DNA of 64,000 nucleotides from Paludibacter sp. (GCA_028690665.1 JAQVAV010000002.1:1-64000), one strand, 5' to 3'; counted from the stretch's first letter, positions 1 to 9,318 are shown. The notes: generated by a model from the letters alone, not told the origin. Translations and numbers: made by a program.

Positions 1-68
1 AACAGAGAAGTTAAGCCCAATTACGTCGATGGTACTGCCCAAAAGGTGGGAGAGTAGATAGCTGCCGT
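1..68 (+). rRNA. rrf: 5S rRNA, 3' part
   Basis: The first 68 bases match the 3' half of a bacterial 5S rRNA: the GAAGTTAAGCCC segment, the GATGGTACTG segment and the closing GGGAGAGTAG are all recognisable. The 5' part lies outside the window. The window therefore begins at the end of an rRNA operon, and a terminator hairpin follows within ten bases. Confidence 0.9.
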
Positions 69-75
69 TTTAATG

Positions 76-116
76 AAAAGTCCTGCTTACTAAAAATGTA
101 TGCAGGACTTTTTTTT
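76..116 (+). terminator. Rho-independent terminator of the rRNA operon
   Basis: An 11-bp perfect stem (AAAAGTCCTGC at 76-86, GCAGGACTTTT at 102-112) is followed by an uninterrupted T run. It directly follows the 5S rRNA and ends that transcript. Confidence 0.85.
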
Positions 117-268
117 GCCTTTTATGCTTTTTTTTGCCACATTACCTTTTTGTGGCGTTTAGGATTGGTGCCCTATATTCTTTTGCTCGGAAAACAGACG
201 ACGGATTTTTCCCAAAATTATGATATAGGGCAAGTCTGCAGAATTCTAATTTTGATTATTACACCAAT

Positions 269-766
269 TCAGACTATTTCGGCAAACTCATTGATATGTT
301 CATCGACGTAGGCAGCAATTAAAGAAGTTTGCTGTTCTTCCATATCAAAATACTGTTCTTCCAGTTCGTCAAACACTTCAAAGTCTACATACATGGCCGT
401 GAATTCTTCGTCGGTTGTTTCGTGTTCCAATTCTTCTTTATTCGAATCATAAATTTCTTTGGCCTTGTAAATGAGTTTTCCCAGTTCAGTAGCTCCGAAT
501 TGTTTTATGGCTTTGGCAAAAGGATTTCCGAAAATGTAACCGCCGTACCCGTTCTGAATCAGCTGAACAAAGCCGCCTTCGCGCATTTCGGTACTGAAAA
601 AGTGCCATGCCAGTAAAGTGTGTTGCGTTCCGTTCAGTTTATTCATATTTTCGGAACTAAGCTGTCCGTCAATTTCTTTTAGATAAGCATCGATAAATAT
701 TTGAAGAAATTCGTCCATACCTTTTTCGGCTGCTGTTGCTAAATCTTTGTCTTTGACCTGAATCAT
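269..766 (-). CDS. DMP19-like (DUF4375) protein
   Basis: This 165-residue acidic protein has the pattern of the DMP19/DUF4375 family: an aromatic segment AWHFFSTEM near residue 53 followed by GGFVQLIQNGYGGY near 64-77. The family is named after a Neisseria DNA-mimic protein, but most members, including this one, have no known function. There is no signal peptide, so it should be cytoplasmic. It starts only 12 bases after the stop codon of the upstream GH13 gene on the same strand, so it is probably the last gene of that operon. The link to starch use is positional only. Confidence 0.7.
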   Translation of the reverse strand: MIQVKDKDLATAAEKGMDEFLQIFIDAYLKEIDGQLSSENMNKLNGTQHTLLAWHFFSTEMREGGFVQLIQNGYGGYIFGNPFAKAIKQFGATELGKLIYKAKEIYDSNKEELEHETTDEEFTAMYVDFEVFDELEEQYFDMEEQQTSLIAAYVDEHINEFAEIV

Positions 767-778
767 AAAATTGTGTTT

Positions 779-3142
779 TTAGTATAAAACTTCAGCGCTG
801 TAAGCTGGCAGACTTATTTTGATTTTATTGCCGTTGATAGAAAAGTCAGTTTTATTGAGCGGTTTGAAATTTTCTGTTGTTAACGGTGCTGATAATTTGG
901 TCTCAAAAGTACGCTTTTCGTCCGAATTATTGATAAACACAATGGCTTCTTTGTTGAAATATTTTCGTGCATAAACCCATGTGTTAGGAGTTGTTTGTAA
1001 GTTGATAAAATCACCATAAATTAAAACAGGATTGTTTTTTCGAAGGTTTCCAAGCCGGGCAACTCCGTTTAAAAGCTTTGTTTGCCGGTTGTTGAGATGA
1101 TCAAATTTCATCATACGCCGGCAATCAGGATCGTTTCCACCTGTCAGACCGATTTCGTCACCATAGTAAATGACCGGAATTCCTGGAATTGTCATGTTGA
1201 AAGTATGAAATAATAGCAACTTATCGTAGGCTGTAGAGTCGGTAATTCCGATATTCCGCATCCAGCCGGCTAATTTCGCATCTTCTCCAAATTTTATATC
1301 CCCCGAAGCATAAGCCATAAAGCGGGGTTTGTCGTGGTTTCCAGAAATATATCCCATCAGATTGTGATTTCCGTAAGTATAAAGTCCTGATTGTAGAACA
1401 CTTGCCACACGTTCGAAATTTCCTCCTCCGACACCGGCAAAAGTAATATTGGCAATGTCGTAAAGATTAAAATCGAATTGCCCGTCGAGCATGCCGGTAG
1501 TCAGGTAGCTTGAAATAAGTTTGGGGCTTCCGTAAGTTTCGCCGATTTGATACGGAAGTCGTCCATGATTGGCTTTCTTCATTTTTAGGGCAAGTTCGCG
1601 CCAGAATTCTTCGGTAATATGTTTGCAGGCATCGTGCCGGAAACCATCCAGATTAAATTCATTTAGCCAATACATAGCCGAATCGGTCATTATATCAATT
1701 ACTTTAGGATTGGATAGATCCAAAGTTGGCATAAAAGTATCAAACCACGTTGTAAGTCTGTGATCGTCCCAACGTTCGGTGTTGAGTGTGCCGTCCGGAA
1801 GGTAAAGAGGCGTAGTCCATTCGGGATGTTCTTTGTAAAACGGATGTTCTTTATGTACATGGTGTGCAACATAATCAAGAAGAACTGCGATGTTATGTTT
1901 GTGTGCATCTGCCACAAGGTTTTTAAATTCTTCGTTGGTACCAAAACGGAAATCGACTTTTGAAGACGAAATTGGCCAATAGCCATGATATCCGGAGAAT
2001 TTGGTTTTCATAGGTTCATACCAGCCATAGGCATCCAACGGATTTTGATTGACAGGGGAAATCCAAAGCGAATTTACGCCAAGTTTGTCAAAGTATCCAT
2101 CGTCTATTTTTTGTTGAATGCCGGCCAAATCTCCACCCCAAAAATCCACTTTATGGTTTACATCGGGTCTGTTTAAAGGAAAGTCGTTGGTCTTGTCGCC
2201 ATTTTTAAACCGGTCGACAAGCATGAAATACATAATTTGTGCATGCTTATCGGTATGGGTCAATTCCTTGGCATCATTAAGAACTTGCCCTTTTTCAAGC
2301 GGAACTAAAATATCGTTGCTAATGCCGAATTTATTGACTGCCCACATTCTGATAAACGAACGCGAAATTTGTCTGGCTTCTTCGGGAATGTCGATACTTA
2401 TTTCGTCTCCATTTTTGTGAATGAAATTTTCGGGCAACAAATAGTTTTGCCAGTATGCAAATATCTGATCGACCGATTTTTCAGAATTGATAATAATTTT
2501 TTTGTTTGTATACGAAGATGTGTAAAGTACCGGCAGTTTATCCTGAGACCCTGTAATCTGAAGTATAGAATTGAACTTTCCGAATCCGTTGTCTACCTTG
2601 TCCGGATTATTTTCATCGTGACTTTGATCGCCATTCAAAACCATTTGGTATAAATAGGTTCCGGGACTCAGGTTCATTGTCAACTCATATAATCCTTTGT
2701 CGTTTAGATGTAAATCCGGAGTTTGTGCCGGAGTCCAGTCATTCATTTGTCCGGCTATTTGTACTTTTTCATAAGTTTTTCCGTGAGGGTTGTAGGTGAA
2801 AGTATAGTCTGTTTTATCCGTTTTGCGGCAGGGTAGGGAATAGGTAATTCCTTTTATCCAGATTTTTATATTCACAAATTGTTCCATATCTTTTTGAGCA
2901 GTTAAGGTTGCAATTTGTTTGTCGTTACTCAATTGAATTTGTAATTTTCGGGAACTTGAAGTAATCGAATCTATTTCAGCAGGGTTGAGAATAAAATCCT
3001 GTAAATGAATTATGTTCTCGCCAATCTCAAGTGTGGTCAGCGTATTCAGATTGATATTGTCTTCGCTCTGAGCCGGAAAGTTAAGTTTTGCCTGACATGA
3101 GACGAGCGTAGCAATAATAAGTAGTTTTAAAAGATATTTCAT
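779..3142 (-). CDS. GH13 alpha-amylase-family lipoprotein
   Basis: A predicted outer-membrane or periplasmic glucan hydrolase of glycoside hydrolase family 13. I chose the ATG at 3142, giving 787 residues, because it opens directly on a lipoprotein signal (MKYLLKLLIIATLVSC). An in-frame TTG ten codons upstream adds only a polar tail. A CBM48-like beta-sandwich (about 110-195) precedes the catalytic barrel (about 300-690). The three catalytic acids are visible: Asp504 in GFRHDA, Glu535 in IGETYG and Asp604 in SGNHDKPR. The C-terminal beta domain is present. It lies 149 bases downstream of the SusA-type gene on the same strand. The likely role is endo-cleavage of starch-type chains at the cell surface. 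The exact specificity is not readable from sequence. Confidence 0.88.
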   Translation of the reverse strand: MKYLLKLLIIATLVSCQAKLNFPAQSEDNINLNTLTTLEIGENIIHLQDFILNPAEIDSITSSSRKLQIQLSNDKQIATLTAQKDMEQFVNIKIWIKGITYSLPCRKTDKTDYTFTYNPHGKTYEKVQIAGQMNDWTPAQTPDLHLNDKGLYELTMNLSPGTYLYQMVLNGDQSHDENNPDKVDNGFGKFNSILQITGSQDKLPVLYTSSYTNKKIIINSEKSVDQIFAYWQNYLLPENFIHKNGDEISIDIPEEARQISRSFIRMWAVNKFGISNDILVPLEKGQVLNDAKELTHTDKHAQIMYFMLVDRFKNGDKTNDFPLNRPDVNHKVDFWGGDLAGIQQKIDDGYFDKLGVNSLWISPVNQNPLDAYGWYEPMKTKFSGYHGYWPISSSKVDFRFGTNEEFKNLVADAHKHNIAVLLDYVAHHVHKEHPFYKEHPEWTTPLYLPDGTLNTERWDDHRLTTWFDTFMPTLDLSNPKVIDIMTDSAMYWLNEFNLDGFRHDACKHITEEFWRELALKMKKANHGRLPYQIGETYGSPKLISSYLTTGMLDGQFDFNLYDIANITFAGVGGGNFERVASVLQSGLYTYGNHNLMGYISGNHDKPRFMAYASGDIKFGEDAKLAGWMRNIGITDSTAYDKLLLFHTFNMTIPGIPVIYYGDEIGLTGGNDPDCRRMMKFDHLNNRQTKLLNGVARLGNLRKNNPVLIYGDFINLQTTPNTWVYARKYFNKEAIVFINNSDEKRTFETKLSAPLTTENFKPLNKTDFSINGNKIKISLPAYSAEVLY

Positions 3143-3160
3143 GGTTGTATATTTTTTTGT

Positions 3161-3197
3161 TTTAAGAATCAAAAGCCAAGAATCAAGATTTTAGACG
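3161..3197. repeat. Intergenic phrase repeat, family A, copy 1
   Basis: The spacer between the two GH13 genes contains AAGAATCAAGATTTTAGAC. Its core resembles AGAACCAAGATATTAGAC at 6341 and AGAACCATGGATTATTAGAC at 25045. All three copies lie between genes, and no coding or hairpin structure explains them. Confidence 0.45.
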
Positions 3198-3291
3198 AGT
3201 TTATTGATAGCTATCAGAATCAAGAAACTAATGGGCTTAATAAATTCGATGAACCTTTATGAACAGATAAACTATAGAAACAGCGAATGCT

Positions 3292-5145
3292 TCATTTTAT
3301 TTCAAATATCGTTACTGTTTTGGGTTTAAGCTGAATCGGAGCGGAAAGCTTGTATGTTTTATGACTGATAATATCTGTTCCTGTTGATTTGTTTTTTAGC
3401 ATTTCGGCAAACCTGTCCGTCTTTAAATCGTAGTTGTTTTCGTTGTTATTAGTGATAACCATAATAGTTTTTTTGTTGTTATATCTGAAAAAAACATATA
3501 TTCCATTTTCAGAAATGAATTGTTTCATTTTTCCGTTTTGAAGTACCGGATTATTTTTTCTGTAATTCAACAATGCTTTAGTGTAGTTGAATATGGCATT
3601 TTCTTCAACAGTACGGCCAGCTTTTGTAAAAGCGTTTCGTTTGTCATCGGACCAACCTCCCGGAAAATCGAAACGATGTCCCTGATAATCGCCCTGAATG
3701 CCATCGAGCATGATTTCCGTGCCGTAATAAATTTGAGGATAACCACGAACGGTAGTAAGCAGTGCCAGACCCATTTTGAATTTAGCCGTATCGCGTTTTA
3801 CTTCTGTTGAATAGCGATTCATGTCATGATTGTCTAAAAAATTCATGATCATATTGGGATTATGGTACACAAAGTCCTGGGCGAAAAGGTTATAGAAACG
3901 GGCAATTCCGTTGTCCCAACCGTTTTTTTCGTTGAAAGCATTGTCAAAAGCATCACATAAACAGAAATCCATAACACTTTGTAGTTTAGAATCGAAGCCG
4001 TCTTTGTTCGGGTTGCCGCTTTGATAATATGCTATTTCTGCCGGAGTTTTTATCCAACATTCGCCTACGATATTCATATTCGGATATTCGTTTCTGATGG
4101 ATTTCAAAAATCGGGCTACCACGTGAATATCGTTGTAGGGATAAGTGTCTACCCGCAGTCCGTCTATTCCGGCATATTCAATCCAGTAAATATAGTCCTG
4201 TTTCAAATAGTCGAAAACTAATGGATTATTCAGGTTGAAATCGGGCATGTTGGGAGCAAACCAACCGTGTGTCATTTTGTATAAATCCGATTCAGAGGCG
4301 TATGGATCAGTCCAAACATTCATGCGATAGTTTGAAGAAGTATATTCGGGCCATTCGTTGAACCAGTCTTTTGCTGGTTTATCTTTTGTCCACCAGTGAG
4401 CGCCGCTGCAATGATTTGGGACGACATCGAGAATTAGTTTTAACCCGTGAACATGACAACTGTCCGACAGTCGGCGATAATCTTCATTGCTTCCGAAGCG
4501 GGGATCCACTTTATAGTAATCGGAACACCCATAATGATGATAAGAATAAGCGGTATCGTTGTTTTCAAGAACCGGAGTTGTCCAAAGTGCTGTAATCCCG
4601 AGATCAGCCATATATGGAATTTTAGAGATAATTCCTGCAATATCGCCACCATGCCGGCAACTTGGTATATTACGATGAACTCCTTGAAAATATTCTTTGA
4701 CCGAATCGTTTTTTGTGTCCCCGTTTGCAAAACGATCTGGCATGAGCAGATATATTGCGTCGGCTTCAGTGAAACTTTTTCTTTCGGCTGAACCTGTATG
4801 CCTTTGTTGCAATTCATAATAGTAAGTTTGCGATTTGTGGGCTCTGAAAGCCTCTATTTTGAATTTTCCGGGTGCGGTTTCCGGTGCGATATTTAAATAT
4901 AAAAAAACGAAATTCGGATTATCAGTTAATTGCTTTTTGATAATGGAAACTCCCGGATAATTGATTTTGAAATCAGCATCACTTATATTATTTCCGTGTA
5001 TCATTAATTGTAATTCCGGATTGTGCATGCTTGTCCACCAAGATGTTGGTTCAAGTCTGTCAATCCAACGTTGTTGTTTTTTGGCATATCCACTGACTGA
5101 TATGAATGCTAATAGCATAAATATCAATAATCGGTATTGTTTCAT
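3292..5145 (-). CDS. susA: SusA-type GH13 neopullulanase/cyclomaltodextrinase
   Basis: A 617-residue GH13 enzyme with an N-terminal signal peptide (residues 1-21), so it is probably periplasmic. A cyclomaltodextrinase-type beta-sandwich N domain (about 25-115) precedes the catalytic barrel (about 125-530). The catalytic acids are Asp333 in GLRVDTYPY, Glu362 in VGECW and Asp441 in FLDNHDMNR. This architecture matches SusA, which cuts imported maltooligosaccharides, pullulan and cyclodextrins into maltose and glucose. It is flanked on the same strand by the truncated GH65 gene and the lipoprotein GH13. A locus-wide LacI regulator is likely but its operator here was not found. Confidence 0.9.
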   Translation of the reverse strand: MKQYRLLIFMLLAFISVSGYAKKQQRWIDRLEPTSWWTSMHNPELQLMIHGNNISDADFKINYPGVSIIKKQLTDNPNFVFLYLNIAPETAPGKFKIEAFRAHKSQTYYYELQQRHTGSAERKSFTEADAIYLLMPDRFANGDTKNDSVKEYFQGVHRNIPSCRHGGDIAGIISKIPYMADLGITALWTTPVLENNDTAYSYHHYGCSDYYKVDPRFGSNEDYRRLSDSCHVHGLKLILDVVPNHCSGAHWWTKDKPAKDWFNEWPEYTSSNYRMNVWTDPYASESDLYKMTHGWFAPNMPDFNLNNPLVFDYLKQDYIYWIEYAGIDGLRVDTYPYNDIHVVARFLKSIRNEYPNMNIVGECWIKTPAEIAYYQSGNPNKDGFDSKLQSVMDFCLCDAFDNAFNEKNGWDNGIARFYNLFAQDFVYHNPNMIMNFLDNHDMNRYSTEVKRDTAKFKMGLALLTTVRGYPQIYYGTEIMLDGIQGDYQGHRFDFPGGWSDDKRNAFTKAGRTVEENAIFNYTKALLNYRKNNPVLQNGKMKQFISENGIYVFFRYNNKKTIMVITNNNENNYDLKTDRFAEMLKNKSTGTDIISHKTYKLSAPIQLKPKTVTIFEIK

Positions 5146-5162
5146 TAGAAAAGTTTTTTATT

Positions 5163-5235
5163 TGTTAGAGAGTTCATGAAATTTATCAGTTTATAGAGTT
5201 AATTGGTTCATCGGTTTATCCGTTTACCGAAAAGA
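5163..5235. repeat. Intergenic phrase repeat, family B
   Basis: This spacer is a chain of loosely repeated 8-10-base words (GTTCATGAA, ATTTATCAG, TTTATAGAG, GTTCATCG, GTTTATCC, GTTTACC). Similar word chains occur at 21528-21575, 46108-46170 and 53142-53230. No gene or stable hairpin is seen. Confidence 0.4.
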
Positions 5236-5326
5236 TAACGAATGGCAGACAACGGAAAGAAGTACATTGGTTCTTGATAAACTATCCGCTTCTCGCTACC
5301 CGTTACTCACTATTATAATGAAAAGT

Positions 5327-6325
5327 CTATTTTGTGAAAATATCTCTGAAATATTTATATTTTTTTAGATGGCTTTTTTCAGAATAATCCCCATCCTGAA
5401 AATCAGTATAAAACCATTTTTGTTCCCAGGTTGTGCGATGTTCGTCATAAAGTCTATTCCAGCCTTTTGCTTTTGCTTCAGATGCTTTAGAACAAGCCTT
5501 TTCCGTAATTTCCAAACTTGGGTATTGAGCAGAAGTTACTACGGCAATAAATTTATTGAGGCAAAGTGTATCGCCTGTTCTCACATCTGTTCCTATACTG
5601 AATCCCGCTGTTTTTTCTTTCTCTATTTTTGTGGGGATGAGGTTTAATTGTTCGTTGTTTTTATAAAAATTATAGGCTATGGCTGTTGCCGTCTGAAATT
5701 TGATATGTTTTATTTGTATCCACAAATGCGCTGTTTCTTGTAGAGTCCTTGTCTGTAATACATTCCACTGCAACTCGTTGGCAAGCCCTGGTTCATTTTG
5801 TAAATTGCCCTGAACTAACGGCATAAATGAAATTCTTCCCTCAAAATTGAGCGATTTAACGCAATAACTGATAGCTGCAATTTCAGGCTCAGCGAGGCAT
5901 AATATTCTTTTAATAGTGACGGAAATATGATGAGCTTTGGGTGAAATGGCTTCAAAAGTACGTTCGATACAGGCTTCGTGCATATTAAAAGTACGTTTGT
6001 AGTTGATAATTTCCCATGTTTTTAAATCAAGCACTTCATCATTTAGCCGAACAATAACAGGAGTCCAGTCCGGTGAATTAATAATTTGTTTTAAATCCGG
6101 ATTAAAGGGCTCTTTCCATGCTTTCTGAAGATTGGGATCTTCATAATCGATACCTTCAACGAAACTCCCACGGACGGTTTTGCCTGAGTAAAATTCTTCG
6201 AAATTAGCCTGTTGTTTTAAGTGACCGTTTCCTGTCTCAAAAAACGCTTCCGATTCGAAAAGTAAATCGTCATCCGTTTTTTCTTCGATAAAACACCAGA
6301 GATCTGTTATGGAATAGCTTTTCAT
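5327..6325 (-). CDS. Truncated GH65 maltose phosphorylase (N domain only)
   Basis: The 332-residue product covers only the N-terminal beta-sandwich and linker of a GH65 maltose/trehalose phosphorylase: IIEEKTDDD-like opening, QANFEEFYSGKTVRGSFVEG near 39-58, then the THVTI/RIL-type strands. Full-length family members have about 750-780 residues. The whole (alpha/alpha)6 catalytic barrel, including the general-acid Glu, is missing, and the reading frame ends just where that barrel should begin. There is no further GH65-like sequence before the next gene. The start is intact. The gene sits between an MFS transporter and susA, the usual place for an active phosphorylase. It is probably a relic without phosphorolytic activity. 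Confidence 0.75.
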   Translation of the reverse strand: MKSYSITDLWCFIEEKTDDDLLFESEAFFETGNGHLKQQANFEEFYSGKTVRGSFVEGIDYEDPNLQKAWKEPFNPDLKQIINSPDWTPVIVRLNDEVLDLKTWEIINYKRTFNMHEACIERTFEAISPKAHHISVTIKRILCLAEPEIAAISYCVKSLNFEGRISFMPLVQGNLQNEPGLANELQWNVLQTRTLQETAHLWIQIKHIKFQTATAIAYNFYKNNEQLNLIPTKIEKEKTAGFSIGTDVRTGDTLCLNKFIAVVTSAQYPSLEITEKACSKASEAKAKGWNRLYDEHRTTWEQKWFYTDFQDGDYSEKSHLKKYKYFRDIFTK

Positions 6326-6337
6326 TATGTTTATAAT

Positions 6338-6370
6338 TTTAGAACCAAGATATTAGACAAAAGAACGAAT
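6338..6370. repeat. Intergenic phrase repeat, family A, copy 2
   Basis: The 91-base spacer between the GH65 remnant and the MFS gene carries AGAACCAAGATATTAGAC followed by AAAAGAA. It is close to the copies at 3161 and 25041. Confidence 0.45.
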
Positions 6371-6416
6371 GATGTCTTGTGGACATTCCGTAGAATGGGA
6401 GAACAAAAACAATGTG

Positions 6417-7943
6417 TCAATTGTCAATATGTACCGGGTCATCTTTGTCTTGTATGAATATCGTAAATATAGCTGCTATAATCATGGAAACTCCTCCGAA
6501 TATAAGTGTATAAATAGCTTCTCCGTGGAATAAATGTTTCGTTATACTTCCCAAAATGGTTGCAGCAAGTATCTGTGGCAACACAATGAAGAAATTGAAT
6601 ATCCCCATGTAGACTCCCATTTTATTTGGAGGTAATGCACTTGTGAGCATGGCATAAGGCATAGAAAGAATACTGGCCCATGCAATGCCAATACCCGCCA
6701 TGCTTATAAGTAGAAAATCCGGATTTTTGATAAAAAATGTGGAAATCAGTCCAAGTCCCCCTAAAATAAGGCAGATAAGATGGGTATATTTTCGTGAAAT
6801 TTTTCCGGCTATAACCGGAAGTAAAAATGCAGTCAGGGCACCAAATAAATTATACGCTCCAAACAGAATTCCCACCCAGTCGGCTCCGGTGTTGTATGCG
6901 GCAGAACGGGTATCTGTTGTGCCATAATGGAAAGCTGTAATTGCCGGTGTTGTATAAATCCACATTGAAAATAAAGCAATCCATGTGAAAAATTGCACAA
7001 TAGCTATCTGAAGCATTGTTTTAGGCATGTTCATTATATCCGACGTGATTTCTACTAAACTGTTTTTTCTATTGTTTTTTCGTAGAATGCTGACAATCAG
7101 AAATAAAATAGCAATAAGTAACAGAATCCCTGCCAGAATATAAAGTTGTTTATCTCCCTGAAAATAATAAGTTAAGCCGCCAATAATCATACTTATCGCT
7201 AATAATGACAATCCGAATTCTATGAATTTGGAATGATGTACTAATGTTTCCGTATTAGTACCTGTTGTCTGCTGTTTGGTTTCTTGATCAAATTGAGCTA
7301 ACTGTTCGGGAGAATATTCCTTTGTGGTAAATATGGTTACTAAAATAGTTGATATAAATATGGTTCCTCCTATGAAAAAGGACCATTTTACAGTATCCGG
7401 AATCAGTTGATTTTCTACGGGAATATTAGATATATGTAACCAGTTTGTAAGTACCCATGGCAGTGCTGAGCCGGCGACAGCTCCCAATCCGATAAAGAAA
7501 CTTTGCATGGAGAAACCAAGCGTTCGTTGTTCCGAAGGCAGCATGTCACCTACAAATGCACGAAAAGGTTCCATAGAAATATTGATCGAGGCATCCATAA
7601 TCCAAAGTGTACCGGCCGCCATCCAAAGCATAGAAGAGTTTGGCATTATAAATAAAGCCAAACTTGCCAGAATAGCTCCCGAAAGAAAAAATGGTTTCCT
7701 CCGTCCGAGTCTGTTCCATGTTTTATCACTCCAATACCCGATAATGGGTTGAATGATTAACCCGGTAACAGGAGCGGCTATCCAAAGTATGGGAATGTCA
7801 TCGATATTAGCTCCCAAAGATTCGAATATTCTGCTGACATTAGCATTTTGAAGTGCAAATCCAAACTGAATTCCGAGAAATCCGAAACTCATGTTCCATA
7901 TTTGCCAAAAGCTGAGACGGGGTTTACCTTGTTTTTTGTTCAT
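6417..7943 (-). CDS. MFS (GPH/SLC45-type) maltose transporter
   Basis: A 508-residue inner-membrane carrier with about twelve hydrophobic segments and a central cytoplasmic loop near 225-255. The early motif FGFLGIQFGFALQNANVSRIFESLGA and the RxGRRKPF loop near 79-85 are typical of the sucrose/maltose proton-symport branch of the MFS. In Bacteroidetes this type sits in maltose loci and takes disaccharide from periplasm to cytoplasm. Its neighbours (LacI regulator, GH65 remnant, SusA) support maltose as substrate. With the phosphorylase broken, imported maltose would have to be split by another enzyme encoded elsewhere. Confidence 0.82.
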   Translation of the reverse strand: MNKKQGKPRLSFWQIWNMSFGFLGIQFGFALQNANVSRIFESLGANIDDIPILWIAAPVTGLIIQPIIGYWSDKTWNRLGRRKPFFLSGAILASLALFIMPNSSMLWMAAGTLWIMDASINISMEPFRAFVGDMLPSEQRTLGFSMQSFFIGLGAVAGSALPWVLTNWLHISNIPVENQLIPDTVKWSFFIGGTIFISTILVTIFTTKEYSPEQLAQFDQETKQQTTGTNTETLVHHSKFIEFGLSLLAISMIIGGLTYYFQGDKQLYILAGILLLIAILFLIVSILRKNNRKNSLVEITSDIMNMPKTMLQIAIVQFFTWIALFSMWIYTTPAITAFHYGTTDTRSAAYNTGADWVGILFGAYNLFGALTAFLLPVIAGKISRKYTHLICLILGGLGLISTFFIKNPDFLLISMAGIGIAWASILSMPYAMLTSALPPNKMGVYMGIFNFFIVLPQILAATILGSITKHLFHGEAIYTLIFGGVSMIIAAIFTIFIQDKDDPVHIDN

Positions 7944-8059
7944 TAGTTTCTAAAGTTCCGTTTGTCTGTTTATTGTTCTTAAAGTTTGTCATTTTACAGA
8001 ATTTATAAATACTTATCACTTATTTCTATAAACTATCGACTACTCACTATAAATTACTT

Positions 8060-9070
8060 TTATCTCGTTGATCCTCTGATAATCAGATTTGTTCTGACAA
8101 TTTTGTTTGTATATTGGCCATGTGTTATTCCATTAATTTTATCGAGGAGAAGGGCTGCTGCATATTTTCCCATTTCGTATCCATGTTGTTCCACTGTGCT
8201 TAACATAGGGTCGCATGCTTTAGCTGATTCTCCATCTGAAAATCCGAATATTGAAATATCATCCGGAATACGTAAGCCGGCTAATTTTACAGCATACATG
8301 ATTCCTGCAGCACAAGAGTCATTTATGGCAAAAAATCCATCAGGTCTGTCTACCCTGTCTAATATTTCCGGTGTAATTATAATAGCCTCTTCGCGTGTGT
8401 CGCAGACTTTAATTAAAGAATCATCTACAGGAATACCGTATTTTCGTAGTGCGTCCAAATAACCGTTGCGACGGTTTTTGGAAATTTCGAGGTGAAGAGG
8501 GGAACTATAAAATGCAATACGTTTACACCCGCTCTGAATCATATATTCCACGGCGGCAAAGGCTCCTGTATAATCATCTACTACAACACGGTCGGTCAGT
8601 ATCCCGATACAAATCCGGTCGAAAAAAACTAACGGAATGTCGCTGTCGATAATTTCCTGAAAATGATCATAGTTTGTTGTATGTTTCGACAAACTGGCTA
8701 ATACTCCGGCAACTCGTGTTGCAATAAGAGCCTGCGTGTTTTTTACTTCTTTCTCATATTTTTCTTCGGATTGACAAATAATTACATTATATCCCTGCTC
8801 ATTGGCTACTTGTTCTATACCTGATAAAATTGAAGAAAAAAAGTAATGGATAATTTCTGGTAGTATGACACCGATGGTGTTGTTCTTACTCATTCGTAAA
8901 CTTAAAGCAAGACTGTTGGGTTTATAGTGGTTTGCTTTGGCGTAGGCATTTACAGCATCTTTGGTTTCCTGACTAATATCCGGATGATTTTTCAAAGCAC
9001 GCGATACTGTTGATGGAGAAATATTAAGTGCTTTGGCGATGTCTTTTATCGTGATTTGTGTCTTTTTCAT
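8060..9070 (-). CDS. LacI-family transcriptional regulator
   Basis: A 336-residue regulator with the LacI helix-turn-helix at residues 6-28 (TIKDIAKALNISPSTVSRAL), a hinge near 50-60 and a periplasmic-binding-protein-like sensor domain (about 62-336). It diverges from the susC operon, with 374 bases between the two starts. A CG-centred palindrome at 9244-9255 is its best candidate operator. It most likely controls both arms of the locus in response to maltose or a related sugar. Note that classical Bacteroides sus loci use SusR instead; a LacI regulator is common in other Bacteroidetes maltose loci. Confidence 0.9.
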   Translation of the reverse strand: MKKTQITIKDIAKALNISPSTVSRALKNHPDISQETKDAVNAYAKANHYKPNSLALSLRMSKNNTIGVILPEIIHYFFSSILSGIEQVANEQGYNVIICQSEEKYEKEVKNTQALIATRVAGVLASLSKHTTNYDHFQEIIDSDIPLVFFDRICIGILTDRVVVDDYTGAFAAVEYMIQSGCKRIAFYSSPLHLEISKNRRNGYLDALRKYGIPVDDSLIKVCDTREEAIIITPEILDRVDRPDGFFAINDSCAAGIMYAVKLAGLRIPDDISIFGFSDGESAKACDPMLSTVEQHGYEMGKYAAALLLDKINGITHGQYTNKIVRTNLIIRGSTR

Positions 9071-9181
9071 AAAGTGTCGAAATGCAATTTAAGGTGTCAT
9101 TTATTATTTCAACAAAGCTTATTTTTATACCATAAATATTTGTGTAGCAATTATTCTGATATACATATATTCTTATAACAA

Positions 9182-9189
9182 CAAAGGTA
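9182..9189 (-). promoter_or_regulatory. -7 box of the lacI promoter
   Basis: On the minus strand the sequence reads TACCTTTG, an exact match to the Bacteroidetes -7 consensus TAnnTTTG, about 112 bases before the lacI start. No convincing -33 TTTG is seen at the usual distance. Confidence 0.45.
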
Positions 9190-9243
9190 TAACAGAATGT
9201 TTTATTTACATGAGGATTCTATTAAAAAAAAACGAATGTAACC

Positions 9244-9255
9244 GCAAACGATTGC
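9244..9255. promoter_or_regulatory. Candidate LacI-family operator
   Basis: GCAAACGATTGC is a 12-bp near-palindrome with the central CG expected for LacI-family operators; 10 of 12 positions are symmetric. It lies in the divergent lacI-susC intergenic region, upstream of the best susC -7 box. Confidence 0.5.
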
Positions 9256-9310
9256 ATTAAAATTTGAGGCCATAATCGGAGACAATAGATACAAATAATT
9301 TTGATTACTC

Positions 9311-9318
9311 TAAATTTG
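9311..9318 (+). promoter_or_regulatory. Candidate -7 box for the susC operon
   Basis: TAAATTTG matches TAnnTTTG exactly and lies 127 bases before the susC ATG. This leaves a leader of roughly 120 bases. A -33 box was not recognised. Confidence 0.35.

Noticed and set aside
96-311. 71-codon plus-strand frame after the 5S gene
   Set aside because: It begins inside the rRNA terminator and overlaps the end of the DMP19-like gene; composition is not protein-like.
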